Shown here: piece after piece, positions 1-9,615 of the stretch
Position numbering within the stretch: position 1 is the stretch's first letter
How the letters are laid out: each line of letters starts with the position of its first letter
From: an uncultured Phycisphaerales bacterium
Lineage (GTDB): Bacteria > Planctomycetota > Phycisphaerae > UBA1845 > CAIVHJ01
DNA: 29,166 nt
NCBI GenBank assembly: GCA_903905665.1
Contig: CAIVHJ010000378.1
Location: 1-29,166, forward strand
Direction of reading: 5' to 3'
Made by a program: the position numbers and the translations under genes
Notes under the pieces: generated by a model
Database searches by the model: none
What the model was told of the DNA's origin: nothing
The model's input: only the letters and a program-made list of their open reading frames with translations

Positions 1-1130
1 ACGTGGGTGCCCAGATTATTGGGCGGATCAGCGTTTTTGGGAAGGATCCGAAGACCGGCGAGCCCATCGATTATGGTTCTCAGGTTGAGGAAGGGGAGAT
101 TTTGGCGCAGATTGATGATTCGCTTTACCGGGCCGACGTCAACGCCAATCAAGCCCAGGTGGATCAGGCCAAAGCCAACGTTCAGCGGGCCAAAGCGGAT
201 TTGATGCAGCTTCAGGCGAAGCTGGACCAGGCAGAGGGCAACTGGAAGCGTGCCCAGGAGATCGGGCCGTCGCGTGCGTTGTCGGCGACCGATTACGATT
301 CGTATGAAGCGACTTATGAAATTTCCAAGGCCAACGTGGCGGTGGGGGATGCGGCAATCGTGCAAGCGGAGCAGAACGTGGCGCAGGCCGAAGCCTCTCT
401 CGATCGGGCGCGGACGAACCTGAGTTACTGCACGATCATCTCGCCGGTGAACGGAGTGATCATCGACCGCCGCGTCAATATCGGTCAAACGGTCGTGGCG
501 AGTCTCAACGCGCCCAGTTTGTTTTTGATCGCCAAGGACCTGCACCACATGCAGGTTTGGGCTGCGGTGAACGAAGCGGACATCGGCCGCATCTATTCCG
601 GTCAGCCGGTACGAATGACCGTTGATGCTTTTCCCAATGAGACGTTTCAGGGGATGGTGAACAAAATCCGGCTCAATGCGAGCATGACTCAGAACGTCGT
701 GACGTACACCGTCGAAGTGGATATTGATAACTCCGATGGAAAACTGCTTCCGTACCTGACGGCCAACGTGCGGTTTGAGGTGGCGAAGCGTGAGCAGGTT
801 TTATTGGTACCGAGTTCGGCGTTGATCTGGAAGCCTTCGTCGGAATCCATTGTTCCAGCGACGCGCGAAGAACGCGGAGCGCGGACCGGACGTGATCCCT
901 CCGCATCGTCGGGTGGAGCGACACGAGGGACGTTATGGATTCAGGACGGTTCTTTCGTCAAGCCGATGAGCGTGGAAGTGGGCGCCAGTGACGGTACGTC
1001 AACCGAAGTATCCGGTGCAGGCGTTCAGGAAAACCTGAACGTGGTCCTGGGTGAAATGAGTCGCAATGATCGTAGCGCGACGGTAAATCCGTTCACTCCT
1101 CAGGTTTTCGGACAGCGCCGAGGGCAATAG
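1..1130 (+). CDS. MacA-type periplasmic adaptor (HlyD family), 5'-truncated
   Basis: Periplasmic adaptor of an ABC-type tripartite efflux pump, linking the MacB-like permease encoded next to an outer-membrane channel. The readable part opens inside the first lipoyl half-motif (VGAQIIGRI, then EEGEILAQIDDSLY), so the true start and membrane anchor lie upstream of the window. A coiled-coil hairpin rich in Ala, Gln and Lys follows at about residues 45-135. The second lipoyl half (SYCTIISPVNGVIIDRRVNIGQTV) comes next, then the beta-barrel and membrane-proximal domains. A polar, low-complexity insert near residues 280-305 (TREERGARTGRDPSASSGG) interrupts the last domain and is unusual for the family. 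The stop at 1128-1130 lies 23 bases before the ATG of the ATPase gene, which fits one operon. The family call is secure; the transported substrate is unknown. Confidence 0.9.
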   Translation, partial: VGAQIIGRISVFGKDPKTGEPIDYGSQVEEGEILAQIDDSLYRADVNANQAQVDQAKANVQRAKADLMQLQAKLDQAEGNWKRAQEIGPSRALSATDYDSYEATYEISKANVAVGDAAIVQAEQNVAQAEASLDRARTNLSYCTIISPVNGVIIDRRVNIGQTVVASLNAPSLFLIAKDLHHMQVWAAVNEADIGRIYSGQPVRMTVDAFPNETFQGMVNKIRLNASMTQNVVTYTVEVDIDNSDGKLLPYLTANVRFEVAKREQVLLVPSSALIWKPSSESIVPATREERGARTGRDPSASSGGATRGTLWIQDGSFVKPMSVEVGASDGTSTEVSGAGVQENLNVVLGEMSRNDRSATVNPFTPQVFGQRRGQ

Positions 1131-1153
1131 CTGCCACAGCAGGGGTGTCATCG

Positions 1154-1879
1154 ATGGAGTTGATCAGGACGGAGAACATCTACAAGGATTATCATCTCGG
1201 CGAGGTGGACGTTCGCGTTTTGCGCGGCGTATCACTCGCTGTTGAGCGGGGTGATTTGGTGGCCTTGATGGGGTCTTCGGGTTCCGGGAAAACGACGTTG
1301 ATGAACATTCTGGGTTGTCTGGATCATCCGACATCCGGTCGTTACTGGCTGGATGGGGATGAAGTGTCGTGTTTGTCGATGGATGGGCGAGCCGCGTTGC
1401 GCCACAAGAAGATCGGATTTGTATTTCAGAGTTTTAATTTGCTGCCGCGTACCTCGGCGATTGAGAACGTGATGATGCCGCTGTTTTGCGGGCCAGGGGA
1501 AGTGACGGAGCGTGAGGCTCGAGAACGTGCGACGGGGTTGCTGAATCGGATGTATCTGGGAGACCGTCTTGAGCATGAGCCCACGCAGTTATCGGGTGGG
1601 GAACAGCAGCGCGTGGCGATTGCCCGATCCCTGATCAATCGGCCTTCATTGCTTTTGGCGGACGAACCGACGGGCAATCTGGACTCGCACACCAGCGAAG
1701 AGATTCTGAAAATGTTTGTGCAATTGAACGTCGAGGAGCATATTACGATTGTGCTGGTGACGCATGATCCCAGCGTGGCGGCTCATGCTCGGAGCATCAT
1801 TCGTCTTCGAGACGGTCAGATTGTGGACGGGGATTCGATATCCGCGCCGCATCATTTGGTGTCGGCAGATCAGAGTTAG
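1154..1879 (+). CDS. MacB/LolD-type ABC transporter ATP-binding protein
   Basis: Cytoplasmic ATPase of a MacAB-type exporter. It carries all the expected nucleotide-binding motifs: Walker A GSSGSGKTT, Q-loop FVFQSFNLLPR, signature LSGGEQQRVAIARSL, Walker B LLLADEPTGNLD and the switch histidine in VLVTHDP. The length of about 240 residues is normal for a stand-alone MacB/LolD/FtsE-type ATPase. The frame is open from a GTG at 1145, but the ATG at 1154 is preferred because AGGGG at 1141-1145 lies 8 bases before it. The gene sits between a MacA-like adaptor and a MacB-like permease whose Shine-Dalgarno overlaps its stop codon, so translation is probably coupled. In E. coli MacB the ATPase and permease are fused; here they are split into two genes. 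The substrate cannot be deduced. Confidence 0.95.
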   Translation: MELIRTENIYKDYHLGEVDVRVLRGVSLAVERGDLVALMGSSGSGKTTLMNILGCLDHPTSGRYWLDGDEVSCLSMDGRAALRHKKIGFVFQSFNLLPRTSAIENVMMPLFCGPGEVTEREARERATGLLNRMYLGDRLEHEPTQLSGGEQQRVAIARSLINRPSLLLADEPTGNLDSHTSEEILKMFVQLNVEEHITIVLVTHDPSVAAHARSIIRLRDGQIVDGDSISAPHHLVSADQS

Positions 1880-1889
1880 GAGCATTGGG

Positions 1890-3278
1890 ATGCGGTGGTT
1901 GGCGACTATATTTATGTATCGCACGCTGCGTACCGCCCTTCCTGCACTGGGTCGGAACCGAATGCGTTCGGCTTTGACGACCCTGGGGATCGTCATCGGA
2001 ATTGCGGCCGTCATTGCGATGATGGAGATCGGAGAAGGTTCATCGCGAGGGATTCAACAATCGATTGCCAGCATGGGCGCCGCCAACCTGATGGTGCAAC
2101 CGGGTACGGCTTCCAGCGGAGGAGTGTCGTTCGGTGCCGGTACGGCGATGACGTTGACGCCGGATGATGCTATCGTGATCGGTCGCGATTGTCCGGCGGT
2201 TCGTGCGGCCGCGCCGATAGTCCGTGCGCGCACACAGGTTGTTTATGGGAATCGAAACTGGGTGCCGGCGTTTATCTACGGATCCACGCCTGCGTTTCTG
2301 GATGTACGCGAATGGACTGATTTGGCCGACGGTGCTCCTTTTACAGATCAGGATGTTCGCAACGCCAGCAAAGTTTGCCTCCTGGGTCAGACGGTGGCCA
2401 AGCAATTGCTTGGGGGAGTCTCTCCGATCGGGAAGGAAGTGCGGATTAACAACGTGTCATTTCGCGTGATCGGGTTACTTTCCAGCAAGGGGGCCAACAT
2501 GATGGGGCTGGACCAGGATGACATTTTGCTGGCCCCGTGGACAAGCATCAAATATCGCGTGTCTCGAAATTCAGTGACGAACGTGAATCAGAGTGCTGCC
2601 TCGTCCGCCACCACCCAGACGGTGAATACGTTAAGTGGCCTTTACCCCGGTCAAACGAGTCTGTATTCGGTGCCTTCTGCGACGCAGCAGGCGGACACAC
2701 CAAGCCCGGCGCGTTTCACGAACGTGGATCAGATTCTTGTATCCGGACGATCGTCGGAGGAGGTGCCGCAAGCCATTCAACAGATCACCCAGATTCTCCG
2801 TCAGCGTCACCGCCTTCATGCTGATGACTCGGACGATTTTAACATTCGCGACATGACGGAAATGACGCGTGCACTTTCTTCGACGAGCGCGCTCATGACG
2901 AATCTTCTGCTGGCGGTGGCGCTAATCTCGCTGGTGGTGGGCGGCGTGGGGATCATGAACATCATGCTCGTTTCAGTGACGGAGCGTACGCGCGAGATTG
3001 GGTTGCGTATGGCCGTCGGGGCGAGAGCGCGAGACATCCTGAGGCAGTTTCTGGTCGAATCCGTGATTCTGTGCGTATTGGGAGGCGGATTCGGCATCCT
3101 CCTTGGGCGAGGCGGTTCCATCCTGGTGCGTGTGCTGCTGCATTGGCCGACGGAAATGTCTCTTGGCGCGATGATTGCGGCCGTAGTGGTTTCTATTAGC
3201 GTTGGAGTCATCTTCGGTTATTATCCTGCGTGGAAGGCTTCGTTGCTGGACCCGATCGAAGCGCTCCGTTATGAATGA
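1890..3278 (+). CDS. MacB-type ABC transporter permease (MacB_PCD and FtsX domains)
   Basis: Inner-membrane permease partner of the preceding ATPase, about 462 residues. It has an N-terminal transmembrane helix preceded by the family signature ALPALGRNRMRSALTTLGIVIGIAAV, a large periplasmic core (about residues 55-330), and three C-terminal helices of the FtsX domain, with the conserved segment VGGVGIMNIMLVSVTERTREIGLRMAVGA and the closing DPIEALRYE. The reading frame opens at 1764 inside the ATPase gene, but the real start is the ATG at 1890: AGGAG at 1878-1882 lies 7 bases upstream and the family N-terminus begins there. The architecture is that of MacB or related export and lipoprotein-release permeases. 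With the adaptor and NodT channel genes it fits a tripartite pump for drugs, peptides or glycolipids. Confidence 0.95.
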   Translation: MRWLATIFMYRTLRTALPALGRNRMRSALTTLGIVIGIAAVIAMMEIGEGSSRGIQQSIASMGAANLMVQPGTASSGGVSFGAGTAMTLTPDDAIVIGRDCPAVRAAAPIVRARTQVVYGNRNWVPAFIYGSTPAFLDVREWTDLADGAPFTDQDVRNASKVCLLGQTVAKQLLGGVSPIGKEVRINNVSFRVIGLLSSKGANMMGLDQDDILLAPWTSIKYRVSRNSVTNVNQSAASSATTQTVNTLSGLYPGQTSLYSVPSATQQADTPSPARFTNVDQILVSGRSSEEVPQAIQQITQILRQRHRLHADDSDDFNIRDMTEMTRALSSTSALMTNLLLAVALISLVVGGVGIMNIMLVSVTERTREIGLRMAVGARARDILRQFLVESVILCVLGGGFGILLGRGGSILVRVLLHWPTEMSLGAMIAAVVVSISVGVIFGYYPAWKASLLDPIEALRYE

Positions 3279-3306
3279 GCGATCGACGGTCAACTGAGAG
3301 TGAACG

Positions 3307-4911
3307 ATGAAGGTATGTTTCAGATATACTGTGATGGCAGCGTTGATTGTGAGTGGTTGCGTTGTCGGACCGAAATACACTTCACCGAAGGTCGAAGCGC
3401 CGGAGGAATGGAGTGGGGTTGCCCCGTCGGAGTCCGCCGGCCTGACACCGGAGTCGCCGGACCTGACGATCTGGTGGCAGGCGTTGAATGATCCGAGGCT
3501 GAGTGATCTGATTGATCGTGCGGTGCTATCCAATCCGGGTCTTCAGATTGCCGTGGCTCGCGTGCGCGAGGCGCGGGCCCAACGGGCCGTAGCGACTGCC
3601 GATTTTTGGCCGCAGTTCAATCTCAATTCGTCGCATACCTATCGAGGTGCAAGTCTGAACACTCAGCCGAGTACATCGAACGGTCCGGGTCTTGGGCGAC
3701 AGGTGTTCAATCAAGCCGCCAACACCGCCATTCAATCCCTTGGTCCGGGTGGTGTTCCTGCTGTGACCGCAGACAGTATTGCGACCAACGCCCTGAGCAA
3801 GATCGTCAACAGCCGATTGACTCCGAGTTCGAGCGGCGGTTCCCCGCGCGAATCGAATCTGTTTGCCGCCGGTTTCGATGCCAGTTGGGAACTGGACCTT
3901 TTTGGCCGTATTCAGCGATCGGTCGAAGCGGCGGATGCTGATCTGGCGGCTTCTGAGGAAGATCAGAGGGGGGTTCTGGTTTCGCTGTTGGCCGAGGTGG
4001 CGACGAATTATGTGGAACTTCGCGGAGCTCAACTCCGATTGAATATCGCGCGAGAGACCATCGTGGCCCAGCAGGACACACTTGATGTGACACGAACCCG
4101 TCAGACGGGCGGATTCGTGGGAGAACTGGATGTCGCGCAAGCTGAAGCCCAGTTGGAAACCACGCGATCGCAGGTTCCGTTATTGGAAGTCGCGATTCGG
4201 CAAAACATTTATCAACTGAGCACCTTGCTGGGCGAGCCGCCCGGAGCGCTGATCGAAGAACTTTCTGAGGTTCAACCCATTCCCCCGGTGCCGCCGGAGA
4301 TTCCGGTGGGGTTACCGTCCGAGTTGCTTCGGCGCCGTCCCGATATTCGTGAGGCGGAGCGAAATCTGGCGGCTGCGACAGCCCGAATCGGTGTGGCGAC
4401 GGCGGATTTGTTTCCGCGCGTGTCGTTGACGGGGGGGTTTGGAACTCAGACGGCCGATATGATGCACTTTCTGGATGCGCGGAGTTTGACCTGGTCCTTG
4501 GGGCCGGGGATTCAATGGTCCCTGTTTGACGGGGGGCGCATTCGTGCCAACATAGAAGTTCAAAACGCACGTGAAGAACAGGCGCTAATCCTATACCAGC
4601 AGGCGTTGTTGGTTGCCTTTCAGGATGTCGAAAATACTTTGGTGGCCTATGCGAGCGAACGTACGCGCCGGCAGGCGCTGACGGCTTCTGTGGCAGCCAA
4701 CCGGCGGGCCACGGAGCTGAGCAATGAGTTGTACACGCGGGGTTTGACGCCGTTTCTCAACGTGCTTGAATCGCAGCGGTCTTTGTACGCTTCTCAGGAT
4801 CAACTGGCACAAAGCGACGTAGCCGCCGTGACGGATTTGATTGCGCTTTATAAGGCCTTGGGTGGAGGTTGGCGTCTGGATGAGCCGGAATCCGGACCTT
4901 CCGTGAAATAA
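3307..4911 (+). CDS. NodT-family outer-membrane efflux lipoprotein (TolC/OprM-like)
   Basis: Outer-membrane channel subunit that completes tripartite efflux pumps. The N-terminus is a lipoprotein signal, with lipobox residues VSGC and the acylated cysteine at position 18, followed by the family hallmark VGPKY. Two outer-membrane efflux repeats are visible: about residues 50-270 (DPRLSDLIDRAVLSNPGLQIAVARVREARAQ) and 300-525, where SELLRRRPDIREAERNLAAATARIGVATADLFPRVSL is typical of NodT/OprM proteins. The length of 534 residues is at the long end because of a Ser/Asn/Gly-rich insert near 110-185. The gene starts 28 bases after the permease and is followed within 35 bases by an RND adaptor gene. 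It therefore lies between an ABC-type and an RND-type pump and may serve both. Confidence 0.93.
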   Translation: MKVCFRYTVMAALIVSGCVVGPKYTSPKVEAPEEWSGVAPSESAGLTPESPDLTIWWQALNDPRLSDLIDRAVLSNPGLQIAVARVREARAQRAVATADFWPQFNLNSSHTYRGASLNTQPSTSNGPGLGRQVFNQAANTAIQSLGPGGVPAVTADSIATNALSKIVNSRLTPSSSGGSPRESNLFAAGFDASWELDLFGRIQRSVEAADADLAASEEDQRGVLVSLLAEVATNYVELRGAQLRLNIARETIVAQQDTLDVTRTRQTGGFVGELDVAQAEAQLETTRSQVPLLEVAIRQNIYQLSTLLGEPPGALIEELSEVQPIPPVPPEIPVGLPSELLRRRPDIREAERNLAAATARIGVATADLFPRVSLTGGFGTQTADMMHFLDARSLTWSLGPGIQWSLFDGGRIRANIEVQNAREEQALILYQQALLVAFQDVENTLVAYASERTRRQALTASVAANRRATELSNELYTRGLTPFLNVLESQRSLYASQDQLAQSDVAAVTDLIALYKALGGGWRLDEPESGPSVK

Positions 4912-4946
4912 CGTGGTGTGTGTTTTTTTGTGATGGAGCATCAAAT

Positions 4947-6131
4947 ATGAGAAATCGTGGTGGTAAGTTGATTCGCCGGAAGTGGAGAAATTCGGTAGTG
5001 CCGCCGGTAGCATTGTGCGGTTTGTTGCTTTGGGGTCCGTTGTGGGGATGCAATCGCGCAGGCGCCGATGCCGAATCCCGACAGCGTGAGGCAACCGGGG
5101 CGCCCGTCACGGTCAGCGAAGTCACCACTCGGGATGTTCCAGTACAGATTCAAGTGTTCGGCAATGCGGAAGCTTATCGCACGGTGACGATGAAGAGTCA
5201 GGTTCAGGGCGAGATCAAAGAGATCCGATTTGTCGAGGGAGACAACGTCAAAGCGGGTGATCTGTTGTTCATGCTTGATCGACGTTCCTTTGAGGCGGCC
5301 CTGGCGAGCGCCCAGGCGGCGCTGGTCCGAGACGTGGCCTTGGCCAAGGATGCCGAGCAGGAAGCCGTGCGACTGGAGGGACTCTTTAAGCAGGGAACGA
5401 TTGCACCGCGAGAAAACGACAAGGCGCGTGCGACGGCGGATGCGCAGTGGGCGCAAGTGGACGCCGATCGTGCGGCGGTTGATAAGGCCGCGCTGAATCT
5501 GGAATACTGCACGATTCATGCGCCCATTGACGGCTGCATCGGAAGTTTGCTGGTCAATGTGGGAGATATTGTGAAGGCGCCCGACACCGACATGGTGGTC
5601 ATCAATCAGGTGCAACCGATCTATGTGACGTTTGCGGTTCCCGAGCATTATCTGACGCAAATCAGGAACCTTCAGGACAAGGAGCCGTTGGTGGTGGCAG
5701 CAAAAATTCCCGGAGAGGAGATTCGGGAACTGGGTACGCTCAGTTTCATTGACAATCAGGTGGATCGCAGCACGGGGACCATCCGCCTGAAAGGCACGTT
5801 TTCCAACGACAAGCGTGCGCTTTGGCCCGGTCAGTTTGTGAATGTGACGTTGACCCTGTGTACGGACACTGGGGTTACGGTGGTTTCGACACAGGCGATC
5901 CAGAACGGTCAGTCCGGGGCTTTCGTCTTTGTGGTTCAGGCGGACCAGACGGTAGCCATAAGACCTGTGACCACTTATCGCGAGTACGACGGTTTCACGA
6001 TCGTGGGCAGCGAGCTACAGCCGGGGGAAACCGTCGTGACCGACGGACAACTTCGACTTAGAGACGGCGTGAAAATCAAGGTCAAGAGTTCCGACAAGTC
6101 GGAATCTGCCAAGGATGGAACCGGATCATGA
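4947..6131 (+). CDS. RND efflux periplasmic adaptor lipoprotein (MexA/MdtA-like)
   Basis: Periplasmic adaptor for the RND pump encoded immediately downstream. The start at ATG 4947 is supported by GGAG at 4935-4938, eight bases upstream; the frame is open from a GTG at 4920 with no such site. The N-terminus is a lipoprotein signal ending in LWGC (acylated cysteine about residue 35). Then come the first lipoyl half (QVQGEIKEIRFVEGDNVKAGDLLFMLD), a short alpha hairpin, the second half (LEYCTIHAPIDGCIGSLLVNVGDIV), a beta-barrel containing STGTIRLKGTFSNDKRALWPGQFVNV, and the membrane-proximal domain. This resembles the MdtA/MexA type. The gene ends in a 4-base ATGA overlap with the pump gene, a sign of coupled translation. 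Confidence 0.94.
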   Translation: MRNRGGKLIRRKWRNSVVPPVALCGLLLWGPLWGCNRAGADAESRQREATGAPVTVSEVTTRDVPVQIQVFGNAEAYRTVTMKSQVQGEIKEIRFVEGDNVKAGDLLFMLDRRSFEAALASAQAALVRDVALAKDAEQEAVRLEGLFKQGTIAPRENDKARATADAQWAQVDADRAAVDKAALNLEYCTIHAPIDGCIGSLLVNVGDIVKAPDTDMVVINQVQPIYVTFAVPEHYLTQIRNLQDKEPLVVAAKIPGEEIRELGTLSFIDNQVDRSTGTIRLKGTFSNDKRALWPGQFVNVTLTLCTDTGVTVVSTQAIQNGQSGAFVFVVQADQTVAIRPVTTYREYDGFTIVGSELQPGETVVTDGQLRLRDGVKIKVKSSDKSESAKDGTGS

Positions 6132-9100
6132 ATATACCTGAGTTATTTATCCGACGGCCGGTGATGAATACGCTCTTGATGTGCGGCATCCTGATTTTCG
6201 GCGTCATGAGTTATCGTTTGCTGCCGGTGAGCGACCTGCCCAACGTCGATTTTCCGTTTATTCAGGTGTTGGCGGCGCTTCCGGGAGCGAATCCGGAAAC
6301 GATGGCCTCATCGGTCGCCACGCCATTGGAGCGGGAATTCTCCACGATTGCAGGCGTGGAAGCAATCAATTCCACGAGTCAACTGGGCATCACACAGATT
6401 GTGCTCCAGTTTAAGCTGGGGCGCAACATTGATGCAGCCGCGCAGGATGTTCAGGCAGCGATTTCTCGTGCGGCCGGAAAACTCCCGCCGGACATGCCCA
6501 ATCCTCCGTCTTACCAGAAAGTTAACCCGACCGATCAGCCCGTTCTGTATTTGACGTTGACCTCGCCGACCATGCCTTTGTACACACTCAATGAGTACGC
6601 GGACACAATGATGGCCCAGCGGATTTCGATGGTCAGCGGCGTTTCGCAGGTGTCCGTCTATGGAATGCAAAAGTATGCCGTACGTGTTCAGTTGAATCCC
6701 GATGCGTTGTCTTCCCGCAGGATCGGCATCGACGAAGTGGCTCGGAGTATCCAGGATGCCAACGTCAACCTTCCGACCGGCACGCTCTATGGCGCCCACA
6801 AGGCTTATACCATCGAAGCCAGCGGAAAACTCAATAACGCCAAAGCCTATCGTCCGGTGATTGTCGCTTATCGCAACGGCCAGCCGGTTCGACTGGAGGA
6901 ACTGGGGCGGGTCATTGACAGTGTGGAAGCCGACAAAGTGGCGGCGTGGTTTGTGGACGAACGATCTCTCGTACTGGCTATTCAGCGCCAGCCCGGAACC
7001 AATACGGTGGAAGTCGTCAACGCGGTCAAGGAACTTTTGCCCACGTTTCAAAAACAATTGCCCGCCTCGATCACGATTCATGAACTTTATGATCGTTCGG
7101 AGACGATTCGTGATTCCGTTTCCGACGTGAAATTCACGCTCTTGTTGACGCTGGGTTTGGTGGTCATGGTCATCTTTTTGTTCCTGCGAAATATTCGAGC
7201 GACCATTATTCCAAGTATTGCCATGCCCATGTCCATCGCGGGGACGTTTATCGTCATGTACTTGTTGGGTTTTAATCTGGACAATCTTTCATTGATGGCC
7301 CTGACTTTGTGTGTCGGATTTGTGGTGGATGACGCCATCGTCATGCTGGAAAACATCATTCGGCACATGGAACATGGTGAAAAACCGATGGAGGCGGCGC
7401 TCAACGGTTCGCGCGAGATTGGTTTTACGATCATATCCATGACGCTGTCGCTGGCAGCGGTATTTATTCCGGTGCTGTTCATGGGTGGGATTCCGGGACG
7501 TTTGTTCAAAGAGTTTTCTATTACGATTGGTACGGCGATTCTGGTTTCCGGGGTGGTTTCCTTGACTCTGACGCCGATGTTGTGCAGTCGGTTTCTCCGG
7601 GAACCCGGCGCCGTTCACCAGGGGCATTTGTATGCGTGGTCAGAAAAGTTTTTTGCGGCGGTATTGTGGTTGTATGAAGTGAGTTTGAAATGGGTACTTC
7701 GTCATCGCCTGACCACCATGGGCATTTCAGGGGTTATTCTTGTGGCTTCGGTCTATCTTTTTTTCAAAGTGCCCAAGGGATTTTTACCCAGTGAAGATAC
7801 CGGCCGTGTGATGGCTTCCACCGAGGCGGCGGAGGGAATCTCTTACGAAGCCATGTGGGAGAAACAGCAGCAGGTGACCGCGATTGTCAAGGCGGACCCC
7901 AACGTGGAGTCGTTTATGTCGGTAGCAGGAACCATTCCCGGTTTTCTCGCTTCCAACGAAGGAATTTTGTTCCTGAGACTTAAACCGCGTCGTGAACGGG
8001 CCTTGCACGTCAACCAGATCATTGAAGAACTGACGCCCAAGGTCAACACGGTTCCGGGTATCCGTACGTATTTTATGAATCCTCCTCCTATTCCAATGAG
8101 CGGGCGGAGAACCAAGAGCGAATATCAGTATTCACTGCAAAGTCCGGACACGGAGGAGTTGTACAAGTATGCGCCGATGTTGGCGGATCGGCTTCGTCAC
8201 GTCGAATCGATCCAGGATGTGACCACGGACCTGAAGTTGACCAATCCACAGGTCAATCTCCGGATTGACCGGGATCAGGCGGCGACTTTGGGGGTGACTC
8301 CCTATCAGATCGAGGCGGCTCTTTCCAATGCTTATGGTTCCACACAGATTTCCACCATCTATGCCGCCAACAATCAATATGAAGTGATCATGGAGTTGTT
8401 ACCGGAATTCCGAGCGAATCCGGCGTCTCTTCCGTTGCTCTACATCCGATCTTCCACCGGACAATTGGTTCCGTTGGCGGCGGTGGCGGCGATCGAACCC
8501 GGAATTGGAGCGTTGGCGATTAATCACAGTGGTCAGTTGCCCTCGGTGACCATTTCGTTCAATTTGAAACCGGGCGTGGCCCTGGGACAAGCCACTGAAG
8601 CGGTTGAATCCGTCGCGCGGGAAATTCTTCCGGCTACCATCACCGCAGGATTTCAAGGGACGGCTCAGGCGTTTCAATCATCCGCCAAGGGTCTCGTCCT
8701 GTTGTTGCTGCTGGCGATATTGGTGATTTACATGGTTCTGGGCATCCTTTATGAAAGTTTCATTCACCCCATTACCATTTTGTCGGCGTTGCCCTTTGCC
8801 GGATTCGGGGCGCTGCTGACTTTGTACGTCTTCCGGACGGACCTGAGTTTGTATGCGATGGTCGGAGTCATCATGCTGATCGGTCTCGTGAAGAAAAACG
8901 GCATCATGATGGTCGATTTTGCCATCGAGGCGCAGCACAAACAGAAATTGTCGCCGGTCGATGCTATCTATCAGGCCTGCGTCGTTCGATTTCGTCCCAT
9001 TATGATGACCACGATGTCGGCGCTGATGGGAACCCTGCCCATTGCATTGGGATGGGGCGCCGGTGCGGAATCACGACGTCCGCTCGGATTGGCGGTGGTC

Positions 9101-9232
9101 GGCGGGCTGTTGTTCTCCCAGTCGTTGACGTTGTTTGTGACGCCCGTGTTCTTTTTATATATGGAATCATTCCGTCATTGGTGCGGTCGGTTGTTACATC
9201 GTCGCTCGTCCGTGGCTGTGGAAACCGTTTGA
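6128..9232 (+). CDS. HAE1-family RND multidrug efflux pump (MdtB/MdtC/AcrB-like)
   Basis: Proton-driven inner-membrane efflux pump of 1034 residues, the usual RND size. The N-terminus (FIRRPVMNTLLMCGILIFGVMSY) is transmembrane helix 1. Porter subdomains follow, including ATPLEREFSTIAGVEAINSTSQ. TM4 carries the proton-relay aspartates D401 and D402 in GFVVDDAIVMLENI, matching D407/D408 of AcrB. A second repeat starts near residue 530 (PKGFLPSEDTGRVMASTEAAEG). TM10 carries the relay lysine in LVKKNGIMMVDFAIEA, and the C-terminus has the conserved RFRPIMMTTMSALMGTLPIALGWGAGAESRRPLG. Similarity by eye is nearest to the MdtB/MdtC type rather than the metal-exporting CusA type. The start overlaps the adaptor gene by 4 bases. 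It is the last gene of the efflux operon. Confidence 0.96.
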   Translation: MNIPELFIRRPVMNTLLMCGILIFGVMSYRLLPVSDLPNVDFPFIQVLAALPGANPETMASSVATPLEREFSTIAGVEAINSTSQLGITQIVLQFKLGRNIDAAAQDVQAAISRAAGKLPPDMPNPPSYQKVNPTDQPVLYLTLTSPTMPLYTLNEYADTMMAQRISMVSGVSQVSVYGMQKYAVRVQLNPDALSSRRIGIDEVARSIQDANVNLPTGTLYGAHKAYTIEASGKLNNAKAYRPVIVAYRNGQPVRLEELGRVIDSVEADKVAAWFVDERSLVLAIQRQPGTNTVEVVNAVKELLPTFQKQLPASITIHELYDRSETIRDSVSDVKFTLLLTLGLVVMVIFLFLRNIRATIIPSIAMPMSIAGTFIVMYLLGFNLDNLSLMALTLCVGFVVDDAIVMLENIIRHMEHGEKPMEAALNGSREIGFTIISMTLSLAAVFIPVLFMGGIPGRLFKEFSITIGTAILVSGVVSLTLTPMLCSRFLREPGAVHQGHLYAWSEKFFAAVLWLYEVSLKWVLRHRLTTMGISGVILVASVYLFFKVPKGFLPSEDTGRVMASTEAAEGISYEAMWEKQQQVTAIVKADPNVESFMSVAGTIPGFLASNEGILFLRLKPRRERALHVNQIIEELTPKVNTVPGIRTYFMNPPPIPMSGRRTKSEYQYSLQSPDTEELYKYAPMLADRLRHVESIQDVTTDLKLTNPQVNLRIDRDQAATLGVTPYQIEAALSNAYGSTQISTIYAANNQYEVIMELLPEFRANPASLPLLYIRSSTGQLVPLAAVAAIEPGIGALAINHSGQLPSVTISFNLKPGVALGQATEAVESVAREILPATITAGFQGTAQAFQSSAKGLVLLLLLAILVIYMVLGILYESFIHPITILSALPFAGFGALLTLYVFRTDLSLYAMVGVIMLIGLVKKNGIMMVDFAIEAQHKQKLSPVDAIYQACVVRFRPIMMTTMSALMGTLPIALGWGAGAESRRPLGLAVVGGLLFSQSLTLFVTPVFFLYMESFRHWCGRLLHRRSSVAVETV

Positions 9233-9615
9233 TTTTCTGCTGATTGCGTGTGCATGTGGCGGCTTGATTTGTTTCACACCAGGTTGAACAAAACAGCAGC
9301 AAAACGGCCGCAAACGTTCGCTCTTCATTCTGCCAAATTCGCAGCGCGGCACCGCACCCATAACGGAGCACTGTACGAACAGACGAGAAGTCCTTGATTT
9401 GGATTCCAATCTGTCTGAGAGTGCTTGCGTTTCATGTAGGGCCTGATAGGTTATTTGAAGCCCTTGTTTCATGCACAGGGTGTTGCAGCGGTTGTTGTAG
9501 CCGAAGCGTAATTCGAGTCTGTCACTCATGTCGTCCGGAGCCACTTGTCCTTGAAGATCATGATCACGTTAATTTCATTTGGTTTGTCTGATGTCCACAA
9601 AAAGGAGAACGTCCG
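9233..9615. other. Intergenic region between the efflux operon and the C25 peptidase gene
   Basis: These 383 bases hold no convincing gene. Short frames on both strands lack a recognisable domain and a ribosome-binding site. The last bases contain AGGAGA at 9603-9608, 7 bases before the peptidase ATG, and a GATCATGATC palindrome near 9557. I could not identify a clear sigma-70 promoter or a terminator for the efflux operon. Confidence 0.5.

Noticed and set aside
9194..9544. 116-codon minus-strand frame after the RND pump gene
   Set aside because: No Shine-Dalgarno, overlaps the pump gene end, Cys/Arg-rich and no recognisable family; probably chance.
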